53,372 nt of DNA from an uncultured Balneolaceae bacterium (lineage in GTDB: Bacteria > Bacteroidota > Rhodothermia > Balneolales > Balneolaceae). Numbering within the stretch: position 1 is the stretch's first letter; every line of letters starts with the position of its first letter. Below the pieces are notes generated by a model. It was not told where the DNA came from. It saw only the letters and a list, made by a program, of their open reading frames with translations, and did no database searches. Below, piece by piece: positions 44,000 to 52,738 of the stretch. A program made the position numbers and the translations under genes. The stretch covers positions 1-53,372 of the forward strand of contig CALJMB010000270.1 of the NCBI GenBank assembly GCA_937982515.1, in the 5' to 3' direction.

Positions 44000-45487
44000 A
44001 TGACTACACAAACTGCAGTTCTTATCGGCTTGGTAATCTATGCCTGCTTAATGTTTGGAGTCTCCTATTTCTGGATGCGAAGGGTTAAAAAGGCAACCGA
44101 TTATCTTCTCGCAGGACGGGGCCTTTCTACCCTGATTCTAACAGGAACGGTTACAGCCACAGGTGTAGGTACCGGTGTAGTCATCGGTGCCTCCGGGCTT
44201 GCTTACCAACATGGCTGGGCAGGATGCGCCTACCCTATCGGCCTGGGCCTGGGCAGCGTGCTTGCAGGGCTGTTCTTTGCAAAAATGCGTCGTTATAAAT
44301 TTATGACTCTGGGTGAAGAAATTGCCTGTTATTGTGGTAAGAATAGGTTCGTAGTAGAGTTCTCTTATATCAGCCTGTTCTTCTCTCAGCTGTGCTGGCT
44401 AACAGTCCAAATTATGGGGGGAGGAGCTGTACTCAGTGTAGTGACCGGACTTGATACCACCTTATGTGTGGTATTGGCTGGTTTGGTCACCGCAACCATT
44501 TCTATACCAGGGGGTTTAAAAACAGTCGTTTATGCAGATTTTATTCAGGCGATAATTTTATTGTTGGGATTTGGATTCTTAGCTTATGCTGCACTGTCTG
44601 ATGTTGGGGGTATGATTGGCCTACAGCAAAGAGTTCCAGAAGAATATTTTTCTTTCCTGGGTAGTGCATCCTACGGCGGATGGGAAGTTTTCAGCCTGAT
44701 ATTGGTGCTGGTACTGAGTATTGTTGCCGATCCCGGACGCAGATTGGCCATGTACAGTGCCCGGACAGAATCCGGAGCAAAGTGGGGAATGATCATTGGG
44801 GGAACAATTGTGGTGATCTTCTCAGTAGTGGTTGGAATAACCGGAATGTATGCATATCAATTGAATCCTGAGATTCCTGCAGCAGACCAGGCGTTACCCT
44901 GGCTGGTGATCAATGTCCTTCCCAGCTGGCTTGCCGCAATTGTAGTTGTATCCATAGCATCTTCTGTATTCTCTTCTGCGAATACCAACGCCGCCACAGC
45001 CGGAACTTTCTACATACGGCATATTTATCCTTTGATTGGCCGGGCCTATCCTAAAAAACCATTGGTGGCTGTACGGCGTGCTTTATCATGCGCCTTTATC
45101 CTCTGTACGGTATTGGCCCTGTATACCGGAAATATTGTAGAATTCGTCGTTCAATTTCTGCCTCTGACAATGAGCGGTCTGGCTGTGATTATTCTGCTAG
45201 GCCGTTTCTGGAAACGGGCTACCTGGCAAGGTGCAATCGCCGCACTTGTTACTACTCCGCTAGTTGCACTGGCAGTCATGTTTATTCCAACTCTGACAGA
45301 GTATTGGGGTAATCCTACTATTCCGGCAACGGCAGCCGGCCTGATCATTCACTTTTCGGTTAGCATGTTTACTCCTCCACCCCAACATAGTTTTGAAGAA
45401 ATAGCTAATTCAATGACCAGGGAGCGGGAGTCAATCGAGCGCACATCTGCAGAATCAGAATCTCCCGAAGCAATGACTTCTGCCTGA
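44000..45487 (+). CDS. SSS-family sodium:solute symporter
   Basis: A 495-residue inner-membrane transporter with about 13 hydrophobic helices. It begins outside-in with LIGLVIYACLMFGVSYFWMRR, followed by the family's ATDYLLAGRGLSTLIL signature and GTVTATGVGTGVVIGASGLAYQHG. The helix with SSVFSSANTNAATAGTFYIRH matches the sodium-site helix of solute:sodium symporters. The C-terminal 40 residues are hydrophilic and Ser/Glu-rich. It lies in the middle of the sulfonate operon between the aldehyde dehydrogenase and the dehydratase, so the likely cargo is the sulfosugar or a C3 sulfonate such as sulfolactate. The family call is firm; the substrate is inferred. Confidence 0.85.
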   Translation: MTTQTAVLIGLVIYACLMFGVSYFWMRRVKKATDYLLAGRGLSTLILTGTVTATGVGTGVVIGASGLAYQHGWAGCAYPIGLGLGSVLAGLFFAKMRRYKFMTLGEEIACYCGKNRFVVEFSYISLFFSQLCWLTVQIMGGGAVLSVVTGLDTTLCVVLAGLVTATISIPGGLKTVVYADFIQAIILLLGFGFLAYAALSDVGGMIGLQQRVPEEYFSFLGSASYGGWEVFSLILVLVLSIVADPGRRLAMYSARTESGAKWGMIIGGTIVVIFSVVVGITGMYAYQLNPEIPAADQALPWLVINVLPSWLAAIVVVSIASSVFSSANTNAATAGTFYIRHIYPLIGRAYPKKPLVAVRRALSCAFILCTVLALYTGNIVEFVVQFLPLTMSGLAVIILLGRFWKRATWQGAIAALVTTPLVALAVMFIPTLTEYWGNPTIPATAAGLIIHFSVSMFTPPPQHSFEEIANSMTRERESIERTSAESESPEAMTSA

Positions 45488-45571
45488 AGAAACGTGAAAC
45501 TCCATGTTACCTGACACCCGAGAAATTATAGAAGTACAATTTTAACAAAAGCTCTCAGAAAGTAAAATAGC

Positions 45572-46720
45572 ATGAAGATTACGAAAATGGAACTTTTCAA
45601 GGTTCCTCCCAGATGGTTATTCCTGAAAATCGAAACCGATGAAGGAATAACCGGCTGGGGGGAACCCATAGTCGAGAACCGGGCCGATACGGTAAGAACA
45701 GCCGTTGAGGAAATGAGTGAATACTTGATAGGAAAAGATCCTATGCGTATTGAAGATCATCTTCAGGTTTTCATGCATGGGGTTTTTTATCGTGGCGGGC
45801 CAATTCTGACAAGTGCAATTTCTGGAATTGAACAAGCTTTATGGGACATAAAAGGCAAGTTTTACAACGCACCCGTCTATGATTTACTGGGTGGGGCATG
45901 CCGCGACCGGATTCGCGTGTACAGCTGGATTGGTGGTGATCGGCCCGCAGGAGTTGCCGATGCAGCAAAAAAACAAGTGGAACAGGGATTCACGGCACTG
46001 AAGATGAATGCTACAGAAGAACTCCACTATATTGACTCAAATGTAAAGATAGATGCCGCTGTCGAAAGACTTGCATCCGTTCGTGAAGCTGTTGGAGATG
46101 ATATCGGGATTGGAATTGACTTTCATGGCCGGGTACACAAAGCCATGGCTAAGATACTGGTAAAAGAGATGGAGGCCTTCAGGCCCATGTTTGTTGAAGA
46201 ACCCGTTCTTCCTGAACACAATGAAGCATTAAAACATCTGGCAGCCCACACTACAATACCTATTGCTACAGGTGAGCGAATCTATACCCGTTGGGGCTTC
46301 AAACAGATATTAGCTGATGGTGTTGTTGATATCATACAGCCAGATCTTTCACACACCGGAGGAATTTTGGAAACACGGAAGATTGCAGCAATGGCAGAAG
46401 CTTATGATATAGCCGTTGCACCGCATTGTCCGCTCGGACCTATTAATCTGGCGGCTTCCCTTCAAGTAGATGCCTGTACCCCCAATGCCATTATTCAGGA
46501 GCAGAGTCTGGGAATACACTATAATGAAGGCAATGACCTGCTAGACTACCTGAAAGACCCTTCGGTATTTGAATACAAAGATGGTTTTGTGGAAATCCCA
46601 CAATCTCCCGGACTCGGAATTGACATCGATGAAGAAAAGGTTCGCAAGGCTGCAGAAACAGGCCATCAATGGAGAAGTCCGCTTTGGCGTCACGAAGATG
46701 GCTCAGTTGCAGAAAGATGA
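45572..46720 (+). CDS. dgoD: Enolase-superfamily sugar-acid dehydratase, D-galactonate dehydratase-like
   Basis: A 382-residue mandelate-racemase/enolase-superfamily protein, the same length as E. coli D-galactonate dehydratase and closely similar along its length. Metal ligands Asp183, Glu209 and Glu235 and acid/base His185 and His285 fall at the same numbers as in that enzyme (GIDFHGRVHKAM, FVEEPVLPE, IATGERIYTRW and APHCPLGP). The ending PLWRHEDGSVAE is also conserved. It dehydrates an aldonate to a 2-keto-3-deoxy acid in the cytosol. As no 2-keto-3-deoxygalactonate kinase is in the operon and sulfolactate genes are, a 6-deoxy-6-sulfo-aldonate is proposed as the true substrate; plain galactonate remains possible. 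Confidence 0.85.
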   Translation: MKITKMELFKVPPRWLFLKIETDEGITGWGEPIVENRADTVRTAVEEMSEYLIGKDPMRIEDHLQVFMHGVFYRGGPILTSAISGIEQALWDIKGKFYNAPVYDLLGGACRDRIRVYSWIGGDRPAGVADAAKKQVEQGFTALKMNATEELHYIDSNVKIDAAVERLASVREAVGDDIGIGIDFHGRVHKAMAKILVKEMEAFRPMFVEEPVLPEHNEALKHLAAHTTIPIATGERIYTRWGFKQILADGVVDIIQPDLSHTGGILETRKIAAMAEAYDIAVAPHCPLGPINLAASLQVDACTPNAIIQEQSLGIHYNEGNDLLDYLKDPSVFEYKDGFVEIPQSPGLGIDIDEEKVRKAAETGHQWRSPLWRHEDGSVAER

Positions 46721-46805
46721 GATAGAGAACGAAATCAGTCTCACCAAAAAACCGATAGAACACTCAAAAAGAGCTTAAACTAATATTGTAGCTAAAGATT
46801 TAATA

Positions 46806-47816
46806 ATGACAGGCATTGAAACAATTTACGGCGACAGAATTTTAGCGAAAGAACTGGACAGTATAGACAAATATGTGATTGTAACAGATCATGTGCCCTG
46901 GGAACTTCACCGAAGCCATTTCTCCGACAGTCCGGTCCAGGTGCTGATGCCAAATACTTTACAGAAATCTGTACTCGATGAAATGATTGATTCTATACCA
47001 AATGAAGTAGAATTCGTTGGGCTTGGAGGTGGGGCAGTTCTTGATGCAGCAAAATATTTTGCATTTCTAAGAGGGAGAAAACCATTGCTGATCCCAACTA
47101 TAACATCAACTAATGCGCCGTTTTCCGACTTTATATCTATCACCAATAATGAAGGGCTACGTTATGGATTTAAAAAGATTGGATGGCCCAAACGTATCGT
47201 AGTAGATTATGATCTGATACGTAAAGCTGACCCCCGGTTCAATCGCGCCGGATACGGGGATTTGCTATTTATGCAAACCACCTTAAATGATTGGAAATTA
47301 GCATCTAGTACAGGGAAGGGCGTACCTTTCGACCCGATGCTGGGAGAAGCTATGTTGGAGATGATAAATCTGGCATTAAAATCAGCGTCTGAAATTGGGA
47401 CTAACACTTCTCAGGGAATCGAAATACTAATGAGACTTATTGAGGATTCCACGAAGTTAATGATGGATCATTTATCGCAGCCTATTAATGCAGGTTCCGA
47501 ACACCTGTTTGCTTGGAACCTCGAGATTACTACAGGCAGACACTTCATACATGGTGAGGTAGTGGCACTGGGTATTTTAATATCTTCCTGGTTACAAAAA
47601 CAGAATTATGCAGAATTAAAACAGGCTCTGGATGAAGCTCAGGTAATTTATCAGCCTGAACAACTAGGTATTACCTGGGATGAAGTTAAGAGGGCTTTAA
47701 TTACTATTAAAGAATACAATAAAAAGGTACGGCAATTTCATACAATATTTGATGAAATTGAATGGACTTCTAACCGGCTCGATGAAATTCGAGAACTTTT
47801 TTTTGTAAAGGTTTAA
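46806..47816 (+). CDS. AraM/EgsA-like metal-dependent dehydrogenase (glycerol-1-phosphate dehydrogenase family)
   Basis: A 336-residue member of the dehydroquinate-synthase/iron alcohol dehydrogenase fold, closest in appearance to glycerol-1-phosphate dehydrogenases. NAD-binding GLGGGAVLDAAKY and LLIPTITSTNAPFSDF are readable. Metal ligands are Asp152 (GYGDLL), His233 (GSEHLF) and His249 (FIHGEVVALG). The family reduces or oxidises secondary alcohols of small polar metabolites. In this operon it could oxidise the sulfosugar to its lactone or act on dihydroxypropanesulfonate, a sulfonate analogue of glycerol phosphate. The gene is A/T-richer than the suy genes and lies 26 bp before the lactonase candidate, suggesting paired function. 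Confidence 0.7.
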   Translation: MTGIETIYGDRILAKELDSIDKYVIVTDHVPWELHRSHFSDSPVQVLMPNTLQKSVLDEMIDSIPNEVEFVGLGGGAVLDAAKYFAFLRGRKPLLIPTITSTNAPFSDFISITNNEGLRYGFKKIGWPKRIVVDYDLIRKADPRFNRAGYGDLLFMQTTLNDWKLASSTGKGVPFDPMLGEAMLEMINLALKSASEIGTNTSQGIEILMRLIEDSTKLMMDHLSQPINAGSEHLFAWNLEITTGRHFIHGEVVALGILISSWLQKQNYAELKQALDEAQVIYQPEQLGITWDEVKRALITIKEYNKKVRQFHTIFDEIEWTSNRLDEIRELFFVKV

Positions 47817-47842
47817 AGACGTACCCTTCATTTTGTTAAACC

Positions 47843-48631
47843 ATGAGCTCATTCATTCAAACTCAACAAAACTTATTAGTAAAACCAAAAACAGTTGGCG
47901 TATCCTGGACAGGGCAAGCCGGCTTTTCCTTTAAAGATTCTAAAGGATCTGTTTATTACGTGGACCCTTATCTTTCCAATGTCTGTTCACAATCCATAGG
48001 GTATCACAGAGTAGTACCACCACCCGTAGAACCAAGTGGAGTAGTTTCCGATTATATTCTGGTTACCCACGAACATCGTGACCATCTTGATGACGGCTCG
48101 ATTCCAGAAATTGCGGCGAAAAACCCCCTATTAACGCTTATTGGTCCACCCGCATGTATCAGCCGCTTCCTGGAATTGGGTATCTCCTCCGAGCGTCTGG
48201 TAACAGTACGCAGAAATCAACAAATTGAGATTGGTAATATAACAGTAAAAGCTGTACTGGCATATCATACAGATGACAGCATAGGCTATGTGCTAAAATT
48301 CGATGATGTAACTTTTTATATAACCGGAGATACAACATATTCAGATGATTTGATTGCGATTGCAGATGAAAAGCCGGATGTGATGATGACATGTATTAAT
48401 GGAAGGCTTGGATGCATGAATATTCATGACGCTGTACGATTGACTGGCCATATTCAACCTCGATACGCAGTTCCCATGCACTATGGCATGTTTAAGGAAA
48501 ACACAGCAGATCCAAACGAGTTTGTCCGCCAGGCAGAGGCTGGCAGCGGTATAGTAAATGGATTTGTTATGAAACAGGGGGAATGGTACATATTCGGCAA
48601 AAAGAAAGGGTTTGTGTTAAATAGCAAATAG
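47843..48631 (+). CDS. UlaG-like metallo-beta-lactamase-fold hydrolase, candidate lactonase
   Basis: A 262-residue cytosolic metallo-hydrolase. The metal motif THEHRDHLD gives His76, His78, Asp80 and His81; further ligands are His142 (AYHTDD), Asp163 (TGDTTYS) and a late His in PMHYGMF. This order is that of the UlaG (ascorbate-6-phosphate lactonase)/RomA-type group. No signal peptide is present. Placed after a dehydrogenase and near a sugar-acid dehydratase, it is proposed to open a sulfo-aldonolactone, a step done by SMP-30-type enzymes in described sulfo-Entner-Doudoroff bacteria. The activity is inferred from context; other hydrolytic roles are possible. Confidence 0.72.
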   Translation: MSSFIQTQQNLLVKPKTVGVSWTGQAGFSFKDSKGSVYYVDPYLSNVCSQSIGYHRVVPPPVEPSGVVSDYILVTHEHRDHLDDGSIPEIAAKNPLLTLIGPPACISRFLELGISSERLVTVRRNQQIEIGNITVKAVLAYHTDDSIGYVLKFDDVTFYITGDTTYSDDLIAIADEKPDVMMTCINGRLGCMNIHDAVRLTGHIQPRYAVPMHYGMFKENTADPNEFVRQAEAGSGIVNGFVMKQGEWYIFGKKKGFVLNSK

Positions 48632-48720
48632 TCTGTCGTAAAATTCTAAGTCACCATTAGCTACATACTACAGACCATATACAACAGAACATCCATGATT
48701 TATAAGAAGAGGAATTAAAC

Positions 48721-49368
48721 ATGTCTCAAATGAACAAAACCGATTCAGTACTGGAGGAGATCCGAAAGCATCGAATAATAATAATATACCGTGGACTGAT
48801 GCCAGAAGAATGCCTGGAAGTATCCAGGGTTTTGTATGAAGCAGGTATCCGCTTATTTGAAGTGACCATGAATTCCAGGAATACTGAAGATTCGATCAAA
48901 TTACTTTGCTCAGAATTAGAATCGGATGCTTATGTAGGAGCAGGCACTGTTTTAGATACAAAACAAGTAGAAATGGCTTTCGATGCAGGTGCAGCCTATA
49001 TTATTTCGCCAAATGTAAATACAGATGTTATTAAACGCACAAAACAACTGGGCATGATATCGATACCGGGTGCCATGACGCCAACAGAGGTAGAATTAGC
49101 AGCTAAATCTGGTGGAGATATCATTAAAATTTTCCCTATTAAAGTACTTGGCCCCGGGTACATATCACAGCTTAAAGGCCCGTTAGATAACATAGAACTT
49201 CTACCCTGCGGAGGCCTGGACCTTGAGCTGATAAAACAGTTGCCTAAAACGGATTACAGTGCTTTGGGAATCGGTGTGCAGCTTTTAGGTAAAGACTTGA
49301 TCAGGAAAAAAGACTGGAAATCGTTACATGGAAGAGCAAAAGAGTTTATTCAGGCTTCAAAATTGTAA
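48721..49368 (+). CDS. KDPG/KDPGal-type class I aldolase, candidate ketodeoxy-sulfoaldonate aldolase
   Basis: A 215-residue TIM-barrel aldolase. The Schiff-base lysine is Lys136 (DIIKIFPIK), the general base Glu47 (LFEVTMNS), with Arg24 (YRG) and IPGAMTPTEVELAAKSG in family order. The C-terminal anion-binding loop reads PCGGLDLELI and then LGIGVQLLG (182-190); the Gly-Gly-Ser or Gly-Ser pattern that holds the phosphate in KDPG aldolases is not seen, which fits a sulfonate ligand. Expected products are pyruvate and sulfolactaldehyde. AGAGGAA before the ATG is a good ribosome site. It is the last gene before the operon terminator. Ordinary KDPG activity is the alternative. Confidence 0.85.
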   Translation: MSQMNKTDSVLEEIRKHRIIIIYRGLMPEECLEVSRVLYEAGIRLFEVTMNSRNTEDSIKLLCSELESDAYVGAGTVLDTKQVEMAFDAGAAYIISPNVNTDVIKRTKQLGMISIPGAMTPTEVELAAKSGGDIIKIFPIKVLGPGYISQLKGPLDNIELLPCGGLDLELIKQLPKTDYSALGIGVQLLGKDLIRKKDWKSLHGRAKEFIQASKL

Positions 49369-49432
49369 TTACTACCCATTCTATCCTGTAAATTGAGTTG
49401 TTGACAGAACTAATACTATCCAAGAACCTAAA

Positions 49433-49472
49433 AAGGCCCTGCGAACTATCCGTTCACAGGGCCTTGTTTTTT
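49433..49472. terminator. Bidirectional rho-independent terminator
   Basis: AAGGCCCTG (49433-49441) pairs with CAGGGCCTT (49457-49465), with an inner GAAC/GTTC extension. It is followed by TGTTTTTTT on the plus strand and by TTTTTAGG on the minus strand. It serves the sulfonate operon from the left and the convergent fadE from the right. Confidence 0.93.
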
Positions 49473-49496
49473 TGGAGAACAAAAGAGACTCTGTTT

Positions 49497-51983
49497 CTAT
49501 CGAGTCACTTTTTCTTCAGTTATTGGTAAACCTGGAGTATTCCCGCGGTATTCGTCCAGCGTAAACTCATCTACCTGGATAGCATCTATCCTTGCATCCT
49601 CAGCCTTGTTCACCAGTGTAAACTCCTCCCGGGAAATAATGCCCTTTTCCCGAGCCTGCTCGATAACAAATAGCGGTTGTGCCTTTGGCAGCTCTCCGGT
49701 TTTCATTGCCTTATATATTTTTTTGTAGACGGGCGCGGCTTCTACCGATAATTCAAAAGCATACTCATATAATCCCAGGCCCGTGCTTTTATCTTCCGGC
49801 AGATAAATTTCAGCTGTGAGGCGATCCCGCTGTTCTCCCATACGTTGCATTGCCTGTGCCACCTTATGCCCCAACTTGTCAGACGGAACGGAACCGATCC
49901 GGTTCATACGCGACCATAAAGCTACCGGGCCACGAAACAACCAACTCAGGCCAGGGACCTGCATTTCACTGTACAGCTCATCGAAGGCGATTTGAATTCG
50001 ACTGAATGAATAGTCCATGGTCCAATCGAGGAAGGGCAGATCATCCGTCCGGCGCCCTTCAGCCTCAAACCGACGAAGTGTGGTTGTGGCAAGGTACATC
50101 CAGCCAAGGATGTCAGCAAAACGGCCACTCATCTTCTCTTTGATTTTCAAGCCTCCGCCATATGAACCCAAGGCCACATCAGCCAGGAATGCGAATGAAG
50201 CGGAGGCCCATGAAAGCTTTTTATAGTATTTAGCCGCCGGACCGCCTACCGGAGAGGAAACGACTTTGCCCCGGGTCAGGCTCAAAACGATGGCCCTCGA
50301 AGTATTTTGAACCACATGGCCTATGTGCTTCCAGAATGCTTCATCAAATGCTTTTAGGTCTTTGCGGGTCAAGGCATCAATTTCATCGTAGGCATAGGGA
50401 TGACACCGTATAGCGCCCTGGCCAAAAATCATCAGGCTTCGGGTTAGTATATTTGCTCCTTCTACCGTGATAGCGATAGGTGTGGCTATGTAACTGTGGG
50501 CAAATATATTACGCGGGCCTCTGGATATGCCCGCTCCTCCAATAATATCCATGGCATCGTTGATAACCATCCGCCCTAATTCAGTAAAATTATATTTTGC
50601 TATAGCCGTGATAACGGCGGGCTTGGCGCCGGTGTCAAGTCCGCCACACGTATATTTGCGGGCGGCTTCCATCAGGTATGTAAATCCGCCGATTCGGGCC
50701 ATGGCTTCCTCAATACCTTCAAACTTGCCAATATTAATGCCAAATTGCCGGCGAAAGGCCGTATATGCTCCAAGTGCCCGGGTCGCTAGCTTGGCCCCTC
50801 CCACACTTTGGGCGGGAAGCGAAATACCCCGTCCCACAGCCAGTGATTCCATCAACATGCGCCAACCGTTACCGGCCTGCCCGGCGCCGCCGATGATAGC
50901 GTCTACAGGTACCACTACATCTTTTCCGTCTATGGGACAGTTATGAAACGGAACTCCGAGCGGGTCATGACGCCGCCCCAATTTCACGCCTTCAGCGTCA
51001 CTAGGTATCAGTGCGCATGTGATACCTAGATGTGTACCTTTTCCCAGGTAATTCTCCGGATCGTTCAGCTTGAATGCCAGACCTATCACCGTGGATATGG
51101 AGGCGAGGGTGATGTATCGTTTCCTGAAGTTAAGCCGGATGTACAAATTGCCGTCTTCACCTTTAAAAATCTCACCCTCTGATTCCATTGCTCCGGCATC
51201 CGAACCGGCTTCAGGTTCCGTCAATCCAAAACACGGCATCTCCTCGCCTGTAGCCAGCCGGGGCAGGTAATAGTCTTTCTGCTCTTCGGTTCCGTAGTAC
51301 ATCAACAGTTCCGCCGGGCCTAACGAGTTTGGAACCATTACGGTTGTAGCGAGCGGGCCACACCGGGAAGCCAATTTAGCTATAATTGTACTGTGGGCCA
51401 GGTGAGAAAAACCGTGGCCGCCATATTCTTCGGGAATGACAAGCCCGAAAAAACCCTGCTTGCGCATGTAGTCCCATACTTCATCAGTAAACTCTTTCCG
51501 TACAAAAACATCCCAGTCTTTAACCATACCGCACAACTCCTCCACAGGTCCGTCAAGGAATTCCCGCTCTTTTTCGGTAAGATCCGGATAATCTTCTTCT
51601 GCCAGTTTTCGGAGATCAGGTTTGCCGGAAAACAGTTCTCCGTCAACCCATACGTTGCCTGCTTCGATAGCCGTACGTTCCGTTTCGGATATTTTAGGGA
51701 GGAAGTTAAGGGCATCGAGCAGCTTCATTATTCCCCTGGAAATCAGCGTCCTGCGCAGAGGTTTGACAATGAAAACCAAACAGAGAGCCACATATACGCC
51801 TAATAGCCATATCGGTGCGCTGAGCCCCCAGAGTACGATAACTCCTGATACCGCCCATAACCAGAGCGGCATATTCCAGAAGGCGAATAATAGTGCAACA
51901 ACCAAAATGCCCACTACTACACTCCATACCGGGAGCTGAGTCAAAAATCCGAAGCTTTCATTGAATGGTTCCATAGCAGTCAT
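49497..51983 (-). CDS. fadE: FadE-type acyl-CoA dehydrogenase
   Basis: An 828-residue flavoenzyme of the FadE branch (E. coli FadE is of similar length). The N-terminal 80 residues have two or three membrane segments (VVVGILVVALLFAFWNM and LWAVSGVIVLWGLSAPIWLLGVYVAL). The acyl-CoA dehydrogenase core follows with YGGHGFSHLAHS, CFGLTEPEAGSDAGAM, RYITLAS and GGAGISRGPRNIFAHSY. The last 250 residues are the DUF1974 extension. It performs the first oxidation of fatty acyl-CoA in beta-oxidation, at the inner face of the membrane. It is preceded by a TetR gene 143 bp upstream on the same strand and is unrelated to the sugar genes. Met4 (51974) is an alternative start. Confidence 0.93.
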   Translation of the reverse strand: MTAMEPFNESFGFLTQLPVWSVVVGILVVALLFAFWNMPLWLWAVSGVIVLWGLSAPIWLLGVYVALCLVFIVKPLRRTLISRGIMKLLDALNFLPKISETERTAIEAGNVWVDGELFSGKPDLRKLAEEDYPDLTEKEREFLDGPVEELCGMVKDWDVFVRKEFTDEVWDYMRKQGFFGLVIPEEYGGHGFSHLAHSTIIAKLASRCGPLATTVMVPNSLGPAELLMYYGTEEQKDYYLPRLATGEEMPCFGLTEPEAGSDAGAMESEGEIFKGEDGNLYIRLNFRKRYITLASISTVIGLAFKLNDPENYLGKGTHLGITCALIPSDAEGVKLGRRHDPLGVPFHNCPIDGKDVVVPVDAIIGGAGQAGNGWRMLMESLAVGRGISLPAQSVGGAKLATRALGAYTAFRRQFGINIGKFEGIEEAMARIGGFTYLMEAARKYTCGGLDTGAKPAVITAIAKYNFTELGRMVINDAMDIIGGAGISRGPRNIFAHSYIATPIAITVEGANILTRSLMIFGQGAIRCHPYAYDEIDALTRKDLKAFDEAFWKHIGHVVQNTSRAIVLSLTRGKVVSSPVGGPAAKYYKKLSWASASFAFLADVALGSYGGGLKIKEKMSGRFADILGWMYLATTTLRRFEAEGRRTDDLPFLDWTMDYSFSRIQIAFDELYSEMQVPGLSWLFRGPVALWSRMNRIGSVPSDKLGHKVAQAMQRMGEQRDRLTAEIYLPEDKSTGLGLYEYAFELSVEAAPVYKKIYKAMKTGELPKAQPLFVIEQAREKGIISREEFTLVNKAEDARIDAIQVDEFTLDEYRGNTPGLPITEEKVTR

Positions 51984-52126
51984 CTTATATTTTTGAGGTA
52001 GCTTCTAAAAAACAGCACTTAGATAGCAACTCGGTATGTGATTGTATTGCGTATTATCGAAGGAAAATAAACACTGCAGTACGGAATACGTAATGCAGTG
52101 TTTAATACTCAAACAAATGTTGACTT

Positions 52127-52738
52127 CTAGTCGGCCTCTATGGCCGTCCGAACGTGAAATCCATAAATTATGTGATCGATTGCCTGTTCGATAAACTCAT
52201 TCCGATCTATTCGGTTGTCTAACCGCCTTGAAAGTACAACAGACATAACTCCATGCAGCTGAGCCCAAAATGTATAGGCGGTAATCCGGGGCTGGGTTTC
52301 GTCTAATAGCCCTCTGTCGACGCCTTCTTCGATAGCCCGGGTCACAATTTCATAGCCCTGCCGTACTTTTCTGAACTTATCTTTGGGATAACGCGCCATT
52401 TCGCCGGTCCCCGCCATGTATAGTATTTGATACTCTTTAGGGTACTGAAGTGCAAAACTCACATACTCATAAGCCAAAGCCTGTAGTTTTTGAATAGGCT
52501 CCAGCTGCCGTATACTAACTTCTTCCAGCTTTCCATTCAGATAATCTATCGACTCCTCCATCAGCGTATGAATCAAATGATCTTTGCTGTCAAAATGGAG
52601 ATAAACGCTGGTTGCACTGACTCCGACATCCCGCGCAACCTTTCGGAGAGAAAAGTTTCTATACCCTTCCTGCGACAGTAAAAGCCTCGAGGCATTTAAG
52701 ATCTGTTCTTTTAGTCCGCTATTTCTTTTACTGTCCAT
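52127..52738 (-). CDS. TetR/AcrR-family transcriptional regulator
   Basis: A 203-residue repressor-type protein. The N-terminal helix-turn-helix is clear (LRKVARDVGVSATSVYLHFDSKDHLI, given here in parts: LRKVARDVGVSA and TSVYLHFDSKDHL). The C-terminal ligand domain contains YVSFALQYPKEYQILYMAG and a TetR_C-like ending with WAQLHGVMSVVLSRRLD. The arrangement upstream of fadE suggests control of fatty-acid oxidation, with acyl-CoA as a possible ligand. The gene starts at the ATG at 52736-52738; no strong ribosome site is seen. Confidence 0.9.
   Translation of the reverse strand: MDSKRNSGLKEQILNASRLLLSQEGYRNFSLRKVARDVGVSATSVYLHFDSKDHLIHTLMEESIDYLNGKLEEVSIRQLEPIQKLQALAYEYVSFALQYPKEYQILYMAGTGEMARYPKDKFRKVRQGYEIVTRAIEEGVDRGLLDETQPRITAYTFWAQLHGVMSVVLSRRLDNRIDRNEFIEQAIDHIIYGFHVRTAIEAD

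Noticed and set aside
42487..49368. 3,6-anhydro-L-galactose pathway (ALDH, cycloisomerase, aldolase)
   Set aside because: The enolase-superfamily member matches D-galactonate dehydratase in length and in all catalytic positions, no agarase or carrageenase is present, and no KDG kinase is in the operon.
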